Shown: positions 12,817 to 25,100, numbered from the stretch's first letter. The stretch: 64,000 nucleotides of DNA from Caenorhabditis elegans (GCF_000002985.6 NC_003280.10:13140501-13204500); one strand, 5' to 3'. The notes: generated from the letters alone by a model not told the origin. Program-made: numbers and translations.

Positions 12817-13047
12817 TGTTCGATTGGGCGACGGCGGACTTGAGGAGACGAAAATCAAACAAAATTTGATTTTTTGCAGATTTGATTCCGAGGACTGATT
12901 TATTGGAGAGTTCAGAGTGGAGGACAGAAGCCTGGGTTAGTGTGGTGTCACGCGTTTAAAAATATTAAAATCAGATTTATTGATATGACCGGAGAAACAC
13001 GTAAAATTTAAAGAAATTATTTAAATAGTCAGTAATTTAAATTTAAA

Positions 13048-16000
13048 TCAAAATTCTTCAAAAGAATCGTCACTGGACTCCTCGATTGTGAACTTTTCCT
13101 CTTCCTCTTCCAAATCCACCACTTCGATAATCTTTCCGGAAGGCTTCGGTGCCTTATGAAGGGGAAGACGGTGTTTTTTACGTCCTTTGTAGTCTAGGGC
13201 ATACTGTTTCTCTAAATGCTCCTCGATTTTATCATTTCCCCATTGCCAGTTGATATCCATGGGTCTCGAGAGGAAATACTCGATTCTCTGCGGATCGATA
13301 ATATCCTTGATGATTGTTATATACGGACATGTTCTGGAAATTTAATTTTTTGAATAAAAAATAATATTTTCCTGGGGGAAAAAGCTCACAGAGCAGCATA
13401 ATCCTTGGCACCAATCATCGGAAGTCTTTGCAATTCCAATTTCGTTCGAGCCGTGTGTTTTTCCAGTGAGCTTCTTAACGGACGTCCGACTGCGAATAAT
13501 GTTCCCGGGCGAGCTGGAAAATACGAAGAATTTTAGAATTTCAGGGCGAAATTCCCTACGTTCTTTGTAGTTATTCCACATCACCGAACGTGTAGCCATC
13601 TGTGCCACGTAATCTTCTGGCAGAGATTTTCGGGTCGTCCAGTCTCCGGTTAAAAAGTCACACATCGAAAAAGTCTCCGCGACGTAGCGATATTTGGATA
13701 TATTCGAGCAGAAGATGGGCTCATTTTGAAATAGAAAGTCGAGAAGCTGAAATAAATTAAATTGATTTTTTGGAAAGAACGGTTTTGAATCTATAAACTC
13801 AAAATGTACAACGAATTTCGTAAATAACAAAACTGCTCTAAAAATAATATAAAAATCTTCAAAAATCCCCTAAAAAGCTCCAAAATTGCTTTAAAAGTCT
13901 TCCAAAATCTTTGAGAAATGCTTCAAATTTTCTTAAAAAATCCCTAAAAAGCTCTAAAATAGCTTAAAACTTCCTTCCCAAACCCGAAAAAAATCCAAAA
14001 TGTTAGAAAATACTTTAAAATCTTTGAAATTGTTCAAAAATCCCTTAAAATGATCCAAAAATGTGCACTGATTTTTATCTAAAATCTCGAAATTTCCCCA
14101 CTTTTCTGTGTCATATCTGTCCGAAATTGACTTTTTTTAAAAAGAATTATCATCCTTAATTGCATATTTTAGTTTTTTTTTTTTAATTTAATTTTGTTGA
14201 TTAAGGTACATTTAAAGCTGATCGAAATAGGCTACCTATCGGCTTTAAATGTACCTTAACCGGCGAAATTAAATTAGATAAACTACTAAAATATGCAATA
14301 AAGGATGCCAAAAAAATCAACTTCGGACAGTTGCGACACAGAAAAGTGGACGAAATTCGAGATTTTAGCTAAAATCAGTGCACATTTTTGGATCATTTTA
14401 ATGGATTTTTGAACAATTTCAAAGATTTTAAAGTATTTTCTAACATTTTGGATTTTTTTCGGGTTTGGGAAGGAAGTTTTAAGCAATTTTAGAGCTTTTT
14501 AGGGATTTTTTGAGAAGCATTTTTAGAGCATTTTTCAAAGATTTTGGAAGACTTTTAAAGCAATTTTGGAGCTTTTTAGGGGATTTTTGAGGATTTTTTT
14601 TTAATTTTTAGACCATTTTTGGGAAATTTTTTTTAGCTTTTCAGATTTTGGGAGTTTTAAAGCAATCAACAAAATATGCAATAAAGGATGATAATTCCGA
14701 AAAAGTCAATTTTCGAACGGGCTGCGACACAGAAAGTGGGCAAAATTCGAGAATTTAGCTAAAATACGTACAATTTTTCGAAATTTTAAAGATTTTTTGA
14801 GCAGTTTTGTTGCGAAATTCGTCCTTCTCCTCCATATATTAATTTTGTTTCAATTTATAAACCTTCTCAGAAGTCATACTCGACATTGTAATAATATCAG
14901 TCGGGTCATGCTCCAGCTCTGTTCTCACTAGCGGCTCCGGAATCGGTGCAGACTTCCGCCTTCGCTTCGAGAAACGACTCGGCTTCGGAACATTCGGATT
15001 GACACGTTTCGCGTATAAAATTCGCCCAATCATATGAAAAGCTTCTTCTCGATTCGCTTTCGATGCACATATCACACTATTTCCACTTCTTCTATCAGCA
15101 TTCGGTCCAATCGAATTCATCTGTAACATATTCATAGCGATTCTCAAATCGCCTCCAGCTTCCTCTCCGATCACATTCAGCTTTGCATCGGATAGTGGGG
15201 AGCTCAGGCAGTTTGAAGCGCGGACGAGTGCTTTTTTCATGAAGGAGTCAGCAACTGGGTTGAATGTTACTGTATCTATTCCATTCATCTGAAAGAAAAA
15301 AAAAGGATTTTTTGCTTTAAATTGCTTTAAAACACGCCTATGGTGTCACAATGACCGAATATCATGATTAAAAAAAATTAAAAAATTGTTCTAGATTTTA
15401 TATGATTTTTTGAAAATTGGAAAAATCTCAGTTTTCCCCTCATTCCTATTTGAATTTCCGCCAATTGGATTTGTTCGGTGGAGCGCGCTTGCATTATCTT
15501 AATTTCCTGATTTTCTTCATTTTACATATTTTTTATCGGAAAATGAAAGAAATAAACAAGAAAAATGCAAAATTTTTGTTAAAAAGTATTTGAAAATGCA
15601 TAAAACTGTGAATTAGCATATATTTTATAGTTTTACGCATTTTCAATTACTTTTTAATAAACATTTTGCATTTATCCTGTTTATTTCTTTCAATTTCCAG
15701 TAAAAAAACATATAAAATGAATAAAATCAGTCAAATAATGAGAATAAATAAAATTAATTAATTAAAATAATGCAAGTGCGCTCCATCGAACGAGTTCAAT
15801 TGGCGGCAATTCAAATAGGAATTAGGGGAAAACTGAGATTTTTCTAATTTTCCACAAATGGGCATGTTTTAAATCAAATTAATTTAATTTAATTTTCCTC
15901 AACTACTAACAATGTTAAAGTCCTTGGTAAACAATCGATCAGGGTTCAAATTCCAGCATGCAATACTATTCGTGAGGCAGAATATCACGGGATGCCAAAT

Positions 16001-16534
16001 ATGTTGCAGAACTTCTGACAAATCTTCTCGAAACTTCTCAGCATCACTATAAGCTTGATCAGGCAGCTCTGTGACGAGAAGAAGCCGCTTTTTCAAGCCA
16101 CCACCCCGCAAGCTTCCATGTCTCCGCAACAAAAACCTCCGCAGCTGGGTGAAATCCGGCTTTTCACACTCGAAATCTTCATTGTGAAGATATTCTGGCG
16201 AATATTCGATGATTTCGATATTCTGCTCTGTGCACATCACTTCGACAGTCGTCGATTTGCCTGAAAATATTAAAAAAATTTTTTAAAAAATTTGTTTTAA
16301 TTAATAATAACCCGAGCCAGCTGGTCCTGTGAGGTACATCACTCCTAGCTGCTTGTTTGACTCAGAAAATACATTTTTGAGCCAATGATCGACCTGAAAA
16401 TACAATTGTTGCGACTTTTAAAGCTTAATTGAGACTAATCTCACCTCTGCAATCTTTTTATTGTGGATTTGGAGCTCATCTCGTCGCCGTGGAGCAAGCT
16501 CAATTGTGAGCAAATCGTGTTCAGCGGCTTTCAT
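13048..16534 (-). CDS. hpr-17: RAD17 checkpoint clamp-loader homologue (HPR-17)
   Basis: Seven minus-strand exons keep phase: 16445-16534, 16312-16393, 15911-16260, 14863-15288, 13560-13746, 13390-13513 and 13048-13333, giving 514 residues, the length I recall for worm HPR-17. Rad17 replaces RFC1 in an alternative clamp loader that places the 9-1-1 ring on DNA at damage sites and starts ATR signalling in the nucleus. The Walker A motif GPAGSGKST is split by intron 2 (about residues 53-61). A Rad17-like AAA+ segment follows, with LLLVTELPD as the likely Walker B equivalent. The lid region holds GDLRIAMNMLQ, and the C-terminus is acidic (DLEEEEE, SSDDSFEEF). Intron 3 holds a MITE and intron 4 a 750 bp palindrome. 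The gene is divergent from the C3orf33-like gene, with about 300 bp between start codons. Confidence 0.95.
13852..14604. repeat. 750 bp palindrome in hpr-17 intron 4
   Basis: The left arm runs from CCCCTAAAAAGCTCCAAAAT (about 13867) to a centre near 14228, marked by AGCTGATCGAAATAGGCTAC against its partial complement. The right arm ends at GGAGCTTTTTAGGGG near 14580. Arms are long and nearly complementary. A further partial repeat of the right arm (TGCAATAAAGGATGATAATT) occurs at 14680-14770. Confidence 0.88.
15326..15875. repeat. MITE with GTCACAATGACCGAATATCA end, copy A
   Basis: The left end, near 15340, reads GTCACAATGACCGAATATCA. The interior carries GGAGCGCGCTTGCATTAT near 15480 and its reverse complement near 15770. 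The right end retains GGCATGTTTTAA. It lies in hpr-17 intron 3. Related copies are at 17.4 kb and 47.6 kb. Confidence 0.85.
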
Positions 16535-16838
16535 TGGAGAATTTCAACTGGAAAATCAATTTTTTTACAGAAATTAATGTGGAAAAGCCTTTTAAAAGGA
16601 GAGAAGAAACTAAATTCAAGTTTCCCGCAAGGACGAGAAACGCGCAAAGAAAGTTTGCTGGCGCAAATCTGTACGCTGACGCACTATCGGTGACCTGCAC
16701 CGGACGGCTGTTTTTTTTTTGTTTTTTGAACTGTTTTTCTGGAGGCAAACATTGTTTTTTTTTGTTTTTTGATGCCTAAACTTTAAAAAATAGCCTTCTA
16801 GAATATTTTTTAATTAATTCTTAATCTTTTTCAGATAA
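16535..16838. promoter_or_regulatory. Shared divergent promoter, hpr-17 / C3orf33-like gene
   Basis: These 304 bp separate the divergent start codons. There are no obvious repeat elements, which is notable in this window. The middle is GC-richer, with CGACGAGAAACGCGC-type sequence near 16640 and GTGACCTGCACCGGACGGC near 16690, and T-runs occur on both sides. An acceptor TTTTTCAG lies four bases before the plus-strand ATG. Promoter activity is inferred from geometry only. Confidence 0.6.
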
Positions 16839-19595
16839 ATGGCGGACGCAGAAGCTGCTGCCACACACCCGGACCATGGGCAAGCTATTCCAACCGCCAA
16901 ATCCATCCCAGACGGCGGAAAAGTTGTCGATCCGATCGACAGATACACGGCTCTAGCCGTACGGGTAAGAATTGGGAATTTAAAACATCAAAAAACATCA
17001 CCAATTTTTAATTGCTTGTTTAGGGCGCAATCGTCGGTGTCGGTCTCGCCGGAGTCATCATCTATTTGAGAAACTCGAGATTGGTAAGAATTTCTCGCAA
17101 AAAAATATTTCTACTGAAAAATCATCGTCATCATAATGTTGCAGTTCCACAAATTCCAACATGTTAATCAAATTCCCAAGGATTTCATTCGAAAGGAGCT
17201 GGAATTAAAGGGACGAGTACGTGAGGTACTTCCAAGTGGAGAACTTCGTGTCGAACATGAGCCAATTATGAAGATTCCGTTCCTTCCAAAGCGAAAGAAT
17301 GTCGATACGGGCCTTCTGAATCTGCGGCTGGCCGGTGTAGAGCTCTCTCAATCTGGACAGCAATTTTTGGCGAAGGATTTGAGGCTTACCAATAAACCCG
17401 TCACTTTTACCGTTATTAAGGTATGTAAAACATGCATATGGGGTCACAATGGCCGAATATCATGATAAAAAAATTCAGAAAAAATTTCTAGATTTTATAT
17501 AATTTTTTTTTGAAAATTGAAAAAAAAATCCCAGTTTTCCCCTAATTCCTATTTGAATTACCGCTTGGAGCGCGCTTGCATTATTTTCACTAAATTATTT
17601 TATTTATTCTCATTATTCCTCTGATTTTCTTCATTTTCGGGGGGTTTTAATCGGAAAATGAAAGAAATAAACAAGAAAATTCACTGAAATTGCCTAAAAC
17701 TGTGAAATTATGCGTTCCAACGACGACGAGCCTGAAATCAGTGTGTATTTTACAGTTTTAAGCAATTTCAGTGCTTTTTCTAGTTTATTTCGTTCATTTT
17801 CCGATAAAAAAACCCCAAAAACTGAAGAAAATCAGTGAAATAATGAGAATAAATTAAAAAAATAATGCAAGTTTCAAATAGGAATTTTTCAATTTTCAAA
17901 ATCAAAAAATCATATAAAATCTAGAGAAAATTTTTTAAAATTTTTTTATAATGATATTCGGTCTTTGTGACCCCATAGGCGTGTCTTAAAGCAAATTCCC
18001 CACATTTTTTACCTAAAATCTTTAATTTAGGACGTAGAAGGAGCTCCGGACGCTGTAGACGCCGATGTTACCGTCAAAAGAACAGCATTTGGCCGTACTA
18101 ATCTCAATCTGGAAGTTGTCCGCCGAGGCTATGCCCGTGTCCCAGCTCCGGATCAAGTTAAGCATTTGAAGTCGCTGCAGACGATTCCGGCTTACTCCAG
18201 GCTTATTAGTAGGCTTCTTATGAGTGAAAAGGTGCGGAATAATCGGATTGGAAAAAAATTATATAAATTAATTTGCAGGTTGCCGATCGTAGAGGAGTCG
18301 GAGTATGGGAGCGTGATACATGGGTGGAATCCGTGCAGTCGTACCCATCGCAAGTGACAGGAATTATTCGTTCAGCCGCTATTACCAAGGCTGTGGTATG
18401 TTTTTTATTGGAAAATTTACAAAAATAGTAATTTTTTTAATTGGAAAATTTCCAAAAAAAAATCCGCCGAATTTCTTTTCCAAAACTTTTTTTTTCGTTC
18501 AAAGTTTATGTTTAAGATAATTCCAATTAATTAATTCTCCTGTTTTAATCACATTGTTGTTTTCTTCAAAAGAAAAACTGAAAAATTACTTTTAAAAAAT
18601 GAAAAAATGAGCTTGAAAAATCGTTCTCGTGTGCTGTATTCTTAGTTTTGACGAATTCTAAAAAAATATATTATCACCCAGACTTAAAATTTAATTCAAA
18701 ATTTTAATTTTTGAGTCAGACACACTGTACCCGGTTTCGTAACGACAAATTCTTTTCAAATGCGAAAAGGCGAGCGCCTTTAAAGGTTACTGTAGTTTGA
18801 AACTCTTATTAGTCAAGCTTGAAATATAGTTTTTCTATTAAAAAAAATTATATATTTATTTAAAAGCTCAAATATAACAATAAAAACACAATAGATTTTG
18901 ACAAAAATGATAAAAATCAAAAATCGAAGTTTTCCTCACGATTTGTTAAGATTTATTGTGTTCTTACCGTTATATTTGAGCTTTTAAATAAAAAAAATGA
19001 ATATATTTTTTTAACAAAAAAAACTATAAAAAATCAACAAAAACTCAAAAATTGTTTTTTTTTTCAAAATTCTTGTTGATGCGGTTTTTTCATTGTTTTT
19101 CAAAAATTATTTTTAATTAAAAAACTCAAATATAACAAGAAAAAACATTAGGAGTTGACAAATCGTGGAAAAAACTATAAAAAGTCGATAAAAATTCTGC
19201 AACATTGAAATATTGAAACTACAGTACACTTTGAAGCGGCACACCTTTCCTCCGCGCTTCAAGAAAATATTTCGTGTCGAGACCGGATACCGTAATATTT
19301 TGCGCAGAAATAGCAGAATTTATAGCCCTAAATAATACTATTTCTTCAAAACCTTAAATTCGCACAAATTTCTGGATAAATTTTTGAATTCAAAAACAAA
19401 ACAGTTTTTATTCAGGTTCTGCTCTACAACGTGACAAAAGACGTGATTCTCTACGGAGTGAAGTTGACTCAACAGACCTATTACGTAGTCTTGGCGATTG
19501 CTGCTCACATGCAAAATGGCTATCGACGATTCGCGTCAGGAGTGGACCGGCTCACGGACAAGTACAACAAGGTCCGCCAACGGATCGGAAAGTGA
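16839..19595 (+). CDS. C3orf33-like membrane protein with SNase/OB-type domain, 319 aa
   Basis: Six plus-strand exons keep phase: 16839-16964, 17024-17083, 17145-17420, 18031-18231, 18279-18395 and 19416-19595, 319 residues ending in TGA. Exon 2 encodes a membrane span (GAIVGVGLAGVIIYL, residues about 43-57). The rest resembles human C3orf33: LKGRVREVLPSGELRVEHEP, MKIPFLPKRK, LRLAGVELSQSG, then RRGYARVPAPD, a beta-rich nuclease-like fold of unclear activity. The C-terminal 60 residues include a second weakly hydrophobic stretch (YYVVLAIAAHM). The molecular function is not established. Intron 3 is nearly filled by a MITE that begins six bases after the donor, and intron 5 by a 600 bp inverted-repeat element. 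Exon 3 has a near-identical partial copy at 43958-44182. AATAAA near 19910 could serve polyadenylation. Confidence 0.85.
17427..17992. repeat. MITE with GTCACAATGACCGAATATCA end, copy B
   Basis: Terminal inverted repeats are CATGCATATGGGGTCACAAT at the left and its complement TTGTGACCCCATAGGCGTG at the right (near 17965-17983). The interior palindrome is centred near 17715. It occupies almost all of intron 3 of the C3orf33-like gene. Confidence 0.92.
18715..19325. repeat. Inverted-repeat element with GACCGGGTACCG-type ends
   Basis: The left end carries ACACTGTACCCGGTTTCG then GGCGAGCGCCTTTAAAGG and TACTGTAGTTTGAAAC. The right end carries GAAACTACAGTACACTTTG and GTCGAGACCGGATACCGTA. The interior (18850-19130) is a second palindrome built on AAGCTCAAATATAACAA. 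It lies in intron 5 of the C3orf33-like gene. Related pieces are at 21.73-21.87 kb and 63.08-63.17 kb. Confidence 0.85.
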
Positions 19596-20169
19596 GCAGC
19601 TGTGCGGAGCATCTCGATCGAAAATACTCACTTATTCCTTCAAATTTTTTTTTTGCAAAAAGTCCCCGTTCAATTGTACATTTGCCTGTTTCAGAATTGT
19701 TCACACGACTTTCTAGATGCCTTTTCTTTTTGATTTTCGTAGTCAGTATGCATCAATTTCGTTTTTCCCGTCTCTTTTTTGCTCCATATTCCGGTTTTAT
19801 TCCGTTTCTCCCTCCCAAAAAAAAAGAAAAGAACCAACCTCATCCAAAATTTTTAGAGAAAGAAGCTTAGGATTTTGCGCTTTTTGCAACGTGTATTATC
19901 CCTTGTGTGAAATAAAATTAAAACTTTATTTAGGGGGAGCAATAAAAATAATTAATATTAGGAGATAAAAAATTTTCAAAAAAAGAAGCGAAAAAAATAT
20001 TAGTGAGATGTGTATCAGGTGGTCCCATTTTTATTATAAATTTAAAAATCTTTAAAAAAAAGGATTTAGGACCACTTGCTACTCAAATATTATTAGTAAC
20101 TAATCGTTGAACAATACTCACAGACAAGGAAGACAAACAAATTTCAAATTAAAAAAAAACTGAAAAATG

Positions 20170-23100
20170 TCACCACAATTCAAGATGTTTAGCCATATCC
20201 TCTGCAAGATGGTCGAATCCTGGAATTGATGACATATTATCATCGTCTTGTTGGAAATTGGAAGGCACTGGAGGAAAGGCTGCTCTCCGTTTTGCTGAAA
20301 ATTCGGAATTTTTTAATTTTAAATTGAAATTTGTGTTTTTTCCACGAAAAAAAAAACCATTATTGATCTTTCAAATTTGCGAGTGAAATATGACGCTTTG
20401 TGTCGGTGTTTGCACAGTATTCGGATTCTGTGGTTCACTGCACCTAGTACCTCGTATTTGACGCGCAAGTTTGAGAAATTCAAGCTCACAAGTTTTTTCA
20501 AGAAAAATTACAAATTTCACACAAAAATGGGGGAATAATTTATTACGGGAACACAGAATTCGGAGAATGCGTATTGCACAACATATTTGACGCGCAAAAT
20601 ATCTCGCAGCGAAAACTACAGTAATCCTTTAAATGACTACTGTAGCGCTCGATTTTCGAAATGAATTTCTTTTCAAAAATCTAGAGCCCTGCACAGCCTC
20701 CTGGAAATGACCCAACAAGGGGGCTTGCGCGTTTCTCGTGAGCGTGGGAAAATTTTACCGTTGAAAAGTGATTTCCTTCAGTTTTCACGGGTTTAAAATC
20801 GATTTCAAACTTTTTAATTACGTATCAATTGTAAAGCTAATTAAGGGCAAGGTGGAAAAAAAAAGATTTTTGATTTTGGTTCAAAAATAAAAGCGCTGAT
20901 ATAAAAAGAAAAAACCGCTAAAAATTGAGTTTTTCTCATATTTCGTATATTTTTCATCATTTTTCTAGTGGAATTTGATGTTCATTTGAAAAGTAATCTT
21001 CCACCAAAGCTTATGTTATGAAAAATATGAAGAAAAACAGTAAATTGAACGTTTTCGGAAATTTCTCAATTTTGCACGCGATGCACGAGAAGTGCGCCAA
21101 CAAACCAAAATTTCCACTGGAGGAGACTGTGCCCTGTAAATCGACACAAGCGCTGCAGTAGTCATTTAGAGAATTACTGTAGTTTTCGCTACGAGATACT
21201 TTGCGCGTCAAATATGTTGCGCAATACGCATTCTCAGAATTTTGTGTTCCCGTAATATCCCATAAATCTAACCTGTCACAAAATGTGGTTGAATTCCCGT
21301 GGAGCCGTTGGGAAATGGCGTCTCAAATGGGCTCATCAAATTATTATTATTGATTGAAGACATTTCGGGTGGCAAGAAAAAGGACGAAGATTCCAACGGC
21401 CAGCTAGGGTGAGGACGCGTGGCTGAAAAAAAAATTTCAAGGAATTTATTGAAACTTGTTTTTTTTCTAAAAAATTATTTTAAAAAACTCACTTTCACAA
21501 TTCATCTGAGCCATTGGAGAACGCATATGACTGGAGTCAGAACTCGATTTCATCGGTGAAGATTGCATTTCTAGACCGCCCATCGGTGGCGGCTGTTGAT
21601 TATACGAGTTTCTCGTATTTCCTGTCATAATCTGTGATTCCACGTGATCCCGTAAATCTGCGAGTGCGTGGCGCTGCGAGACCTGAAAATTGGAGTTTTT
21701 GAATAATTACAGGAATTTGCGATTTTTGCGGCATAGGTACGGTACTTGGTCTCGACGCGAAATATTTTTGTTGGTGAAGCAAATATACAATAAGGTGTGC
21801 GCCTTTAAAGAATAGTGTAGTTTCAAAATCTAGTAAAAATTGTCGTGTCGAGACCGGGTACCGCAATTTTGGGCAAAAAATCCAAAATTTCTAGTCTAGA
21901 TAATACATTTTAGTTTCAAAAGATAGCCGACTTGAATTTTCTAGGCCACCTCTCCATCACTAACCTCATAAAGCTTATCAGCTCTGATATATGCATTTGG
22001 CTGATTATCGGGATGAATAAAAAGACACCGTTTGCCATAGGGGCATAGTCCAGTGGTAGTGTACTTGTCACAAAGTTTCGTCTTGTACTTGTTGTTTTGT
22101 CGTGATTCCAGTCTGAAAATATTCAGGGTTTTTGCGCGTCAAATTTCAGGCAAAGCGGCAAATTGCAGGAGTTGAAATTTCCGGCAAATCGGTAAACTGC
22201 CGGAATTGAAATTTCCGGCAAATCGGCAAATTGCCGGAATAGAAATTCCGGCAAATCGATAAAATTCCGGAATTGAATTTTTCCGAAAATCGGCAAATTG
22301 CCGGAATTGAAATTTCCGGCAAATCGGCAAATTGTCCACCCCTGCGCCAAAAGTTATGCGCAAAAATTTTGAAAACTCACTTCGCCGGGCGCAGCTCTTC
22401 CTCTCCATGTGCAAATCGGCAATTTTCAGCAAAAGTGCATGTTTTCGACTCGAGCCATGCCTGACAAATGACCGTCTTGTAAGATTCGGGCTTTTGCATC
22501 CGCCGTTCGCCGCGAGGGGGGCGTCTGGAAAATGTAATTATTAGGAGAAACTCTAAAAATGGTTTTTTTTTGTGGAAATTTTCCACTACTTTGACACCTT
22601 ACATCTTAGTTATTTTAAGCGCTATGAAAGCATTTTCAACTACAAAAATATTTATCACATTATCAGCTACATTAGTGCAGTTAAAAACTTTTTGATATCA
22701 CAAAAAATAGTTTAGATACATGCGTTGAAACTTGGTACGTTATCTTTGAATTTTTTCAATGGTTTTTGATTTGGTTTTTTCACATTTTTTCCAAATCAAA
22801 AAGATTTTGAATTTCTTTTGGTTTAACAATTTGAATAATTAAAACTCACTGTGGAAACCCGTGATGTGGTGATATCGAATTCGCTACAAATGGCTGATCG
22901 ACTGGATTTGAGGAGTATCTGAGTGCTCGCATCTGGTTCGTCTGGATTTGCTTGTTTCTGAAAAACAGTGTTTGGTGTTTAGGTTTCAAACATAGCTTCT
23001 TGCCCAAATTTGGCACAAAAAAGTTAACTTGGGCAACAGTTGGGCAAGACATTTAGGCCCAAAGTTTAACCGAAATTTGGCCCAATTCTGCTTTCGGCAA

Positions 23101-23684
23101 TTTCGGCAACTGCCAAATTTGCCGATTGCAGAAAACTCCCGAAACCGGCAATCGTCAGAATTGCCGGTTTTCGGAAATCAGAACTGCCGGACCTTAAACA
23201 TGCACTTTAATGAACTTTTTTTTTTTCAAGCTCAAAGTAATGTAATTTTTGAACCGGCTATTGTCAAAATTGCCAATTGCCGAAAATATCCAAAACCTGC
23301 AGTTTCCGATTGCCGAGAATTTCTAAAACTGGCAAATGCAGAAATTGCCAATATTGCCGATAATTTCTAAAACCGGCAATTGCACAGAATTGCCAAATGC
23401 CGAAAATTTCCAAAACCGGCAATTGCCGAAATTCCAAGTTAATTTTTTCGGGCAAAACTTGCGCAAGAAACTGGAGCCAAGCAACAAAATAAAACTAACT
23501 CTGCAATTTCCTTTCTCAATTGCTCATTCACCGCAATCAGGTTAGCAGTTTCAAAAAGCAACGAGTTCAACTGAGTAGTAGGACTCGGTGGCCCACTCTG
23601 CGATGATGATCCTTGACTATGACTAGGTGATGAAGCATGAACTCCCGATGAGAATACACCACTGTCAGCTGAACCAGTTGACAT
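20170..23684 (-). CDS. moe-3: Tandem CCCH zinc-finger oocyte protein (MOE-3)
   Basis: Seven minus-strand exons keep phase: 23500-23684, 22850-22957, 22381-22524, 21965-22112, 21493-21682, 21273-21422 and 20170-20294, 349 residues. There are two C-x8-C-x5-C-x3-H fingers of the TIS11 kind: CQAWLESKTCTFAENCRFAH, preceded by ESYKTVI, and CDKYTTTGLCPYGKRCLFIH, preceded by NKYKTKL. The N-terminus is Ser/Pro-rich with a short heptad-like stretch (LNSLLFETANLIAVNEQLRK), and the tail is Pro/Met-rich. OMA-1, OMA-2 and MOE-3 bind 3' UTRs of maternal mRNAs in oocytes; the spacing and linker place this protein in that group. The name moe-3 rests on memory that F32A11 carries it next to hpr-17. The first ATG after the acceptor near 23721 was chosen; an upstream non-coding exon is possible. 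Every larger intron holds a repeat element. Confidence 0.9.
20541..21257. repeat. MITE with TATTACGGGAACACA ends, copy in moe-3
   Basis: Ends are TATTACGGGAACACAGAATT and the complement of TTTTGTGTTCCCGTAATA. Sub-terminal arms contain GACGCGCAAAATATCTC, CGAAAACTACAGTAAT and GACTACTGTAGCGCT. Other copies are at 57.24-57.49 and 61.73-62.10 kb. It lies in the last intron of moe-3. Confidence 0.9.
21733..21872. repeat. Short inverted-repeat element, GACCGGGTACCG type
   Basis: It runs from GGTACGGTACTTGGTCTCGA to GTCGAGACCGGGTACCGCAA as inverted ends, with GTGTGCGCCTTTAAAGAA and GTGTAGTTTCAAAA between. It lies in the moe-3 intron between exons 4 and 5. Confidence 0.85.
22130..22350. repeat. CCGGCAAAT satellite in moe-3 intron
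   Basis: About six units of CGGCAAATTGCCGGAATTG lie between exons 3 and 4 of moe-3. The block ends at the motif TTGTCCACCCCTG (22333-22345), the usual right terminus of this element. The core is absent. Confidence 0.88.
23088..23440. repeat. CCAAAACCGGCAATTGCC-type repeats in moe-3 intron 1
   Basis: Degenerate tandem copies of the subtype also seen at 1.2-1.8 kb (here CCGAAAATTTCCAAAACCGG) fill part of the first intron of moe-3. The flanks (22980-23085 and 23440-23470) contain GGGCAAAAC / AACTTGGGCAA, possibly the element ends. Confidence 0.8.
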
Positions 23685-24609
23685 GGACGATGGTGGACGC
23701 TTGTCAGACTTTTCGAGATCTCTGGAAAATAAATAAGTTGTGGGTATGAAATAATCCAAAAAAGTTGGGATGGGGAGGGGAGGAAGTATCATTATTGCCA
23801 GTTTTTGGCGTTGTCACTGTTCTGTCCACTATATCTCGGCTGATAAAACCGTTCGAGTGATAACGAACAGGATATTTATTTATCTCTTCTGTTCACAAAT
23901 AGTGCACTTAATCTCACTAGTTAGACTTATCAAGCTTTTTCAAAATTACAGCTTTAGCTGTAAAAAATGTGACACGTAAAATATAGTGCATCAATAATTT
24001 CAATTAAACCTTTTAACAAATTGCACAAAAACTGATTTAATATCAATTATGAAAATTTTATTTAAAATTTTGCTTTGACTTTTAAAATTAAAAATTTCTA
24101 AAAATTGCACATTTTCAAATTGCTCCAGCTTACACTTTTGAAGGGAATTTTTTGTGGTAATAAAATTATTAATTAGATATACATATTCTTGACAAGAATA
24201 TATAGCCATGTCACAATGGAACACCAACTGAATAAGTTATGAACTTTTTTAAAACTTTTTTTTAATAAATGGAGGTTTCAACTAAACTTTTAAGGAAGCT
24301 TTAATATATATTTTAAAGTGTTTTCAGCAAGGATAATATTCAGAACAAATATTTTTGAAAGCTTTACGCGTTTGGAATTAAACAAAAAAAAACAAAGTCA
24401 AATTTTCTGTGTAGGCACAAAATCATACACTTTTTAATCAAGTTTTTAAGCATTTTTTTAGAACTTCAGATTTTCTGTCCCTATGCACTATGCATATAGG
24501 CATGTAGGCACAAAAAACCTACGTGCCTACTTCCCTACCTATTAACTAGACAAATTCTTCATCTATTTCTTATGTTTTCATATTTCTTTAATAATTAGTC
24601 GATATATAT

Positions 24610-25100
24610 GTACAGAGGCGGCCAATTGCCGTTCGGCAATTTTTTTGTCGGCACATTTTTTTTGACGGAGATTTTCAATTCCGGTAATTTGCCGGTTTGT
24701 CGCTTGCCGGATATCAGATTTGCCGAAAATGTTTAAAGGGATTTTTTTATAAGACGAAAACACTTAAAACCTTGATTTTTTGATGCGTGCAATTTTGTCT
24801 ATTAAAATTGAAATTCCGAAATTTCCAACAAAAAAACCGTGCAAAACCACAATTTGCCGGAAATTTTCGACAATTGCCGATTTGCCGGAATTTTTCATTT
24901 CCGGCAGAAATGTTTATTATTTCCGCGATTTTCTTTAGATATTTTCATAGAATTTGCTTACTTTTTAAAATAGTCGTAGTATTTTGCCGATTAAAATTTA
25001 AATTCTAAAATTTCCAAAAAGCTTTCAAAGCCGTTTTTCCGGCAAATTCGGCAAATTCAGCAATTCGCCGGTTTGCCGATTTGCCGGAAATTTGTATTTT
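24610..25100. repeat. CCGGCAAAT element, reverse core
   Basis: It starts GCGGCCAATTGCCGTTCGGC near 24618, a diverged end. The core lies in reverse (AAGACGAAAACACTTAAAAC near 24755, ATTTTCATAGAATTTGCTTA near 24945). The right satellite arm ends near 25095. Confidence 0.82.
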
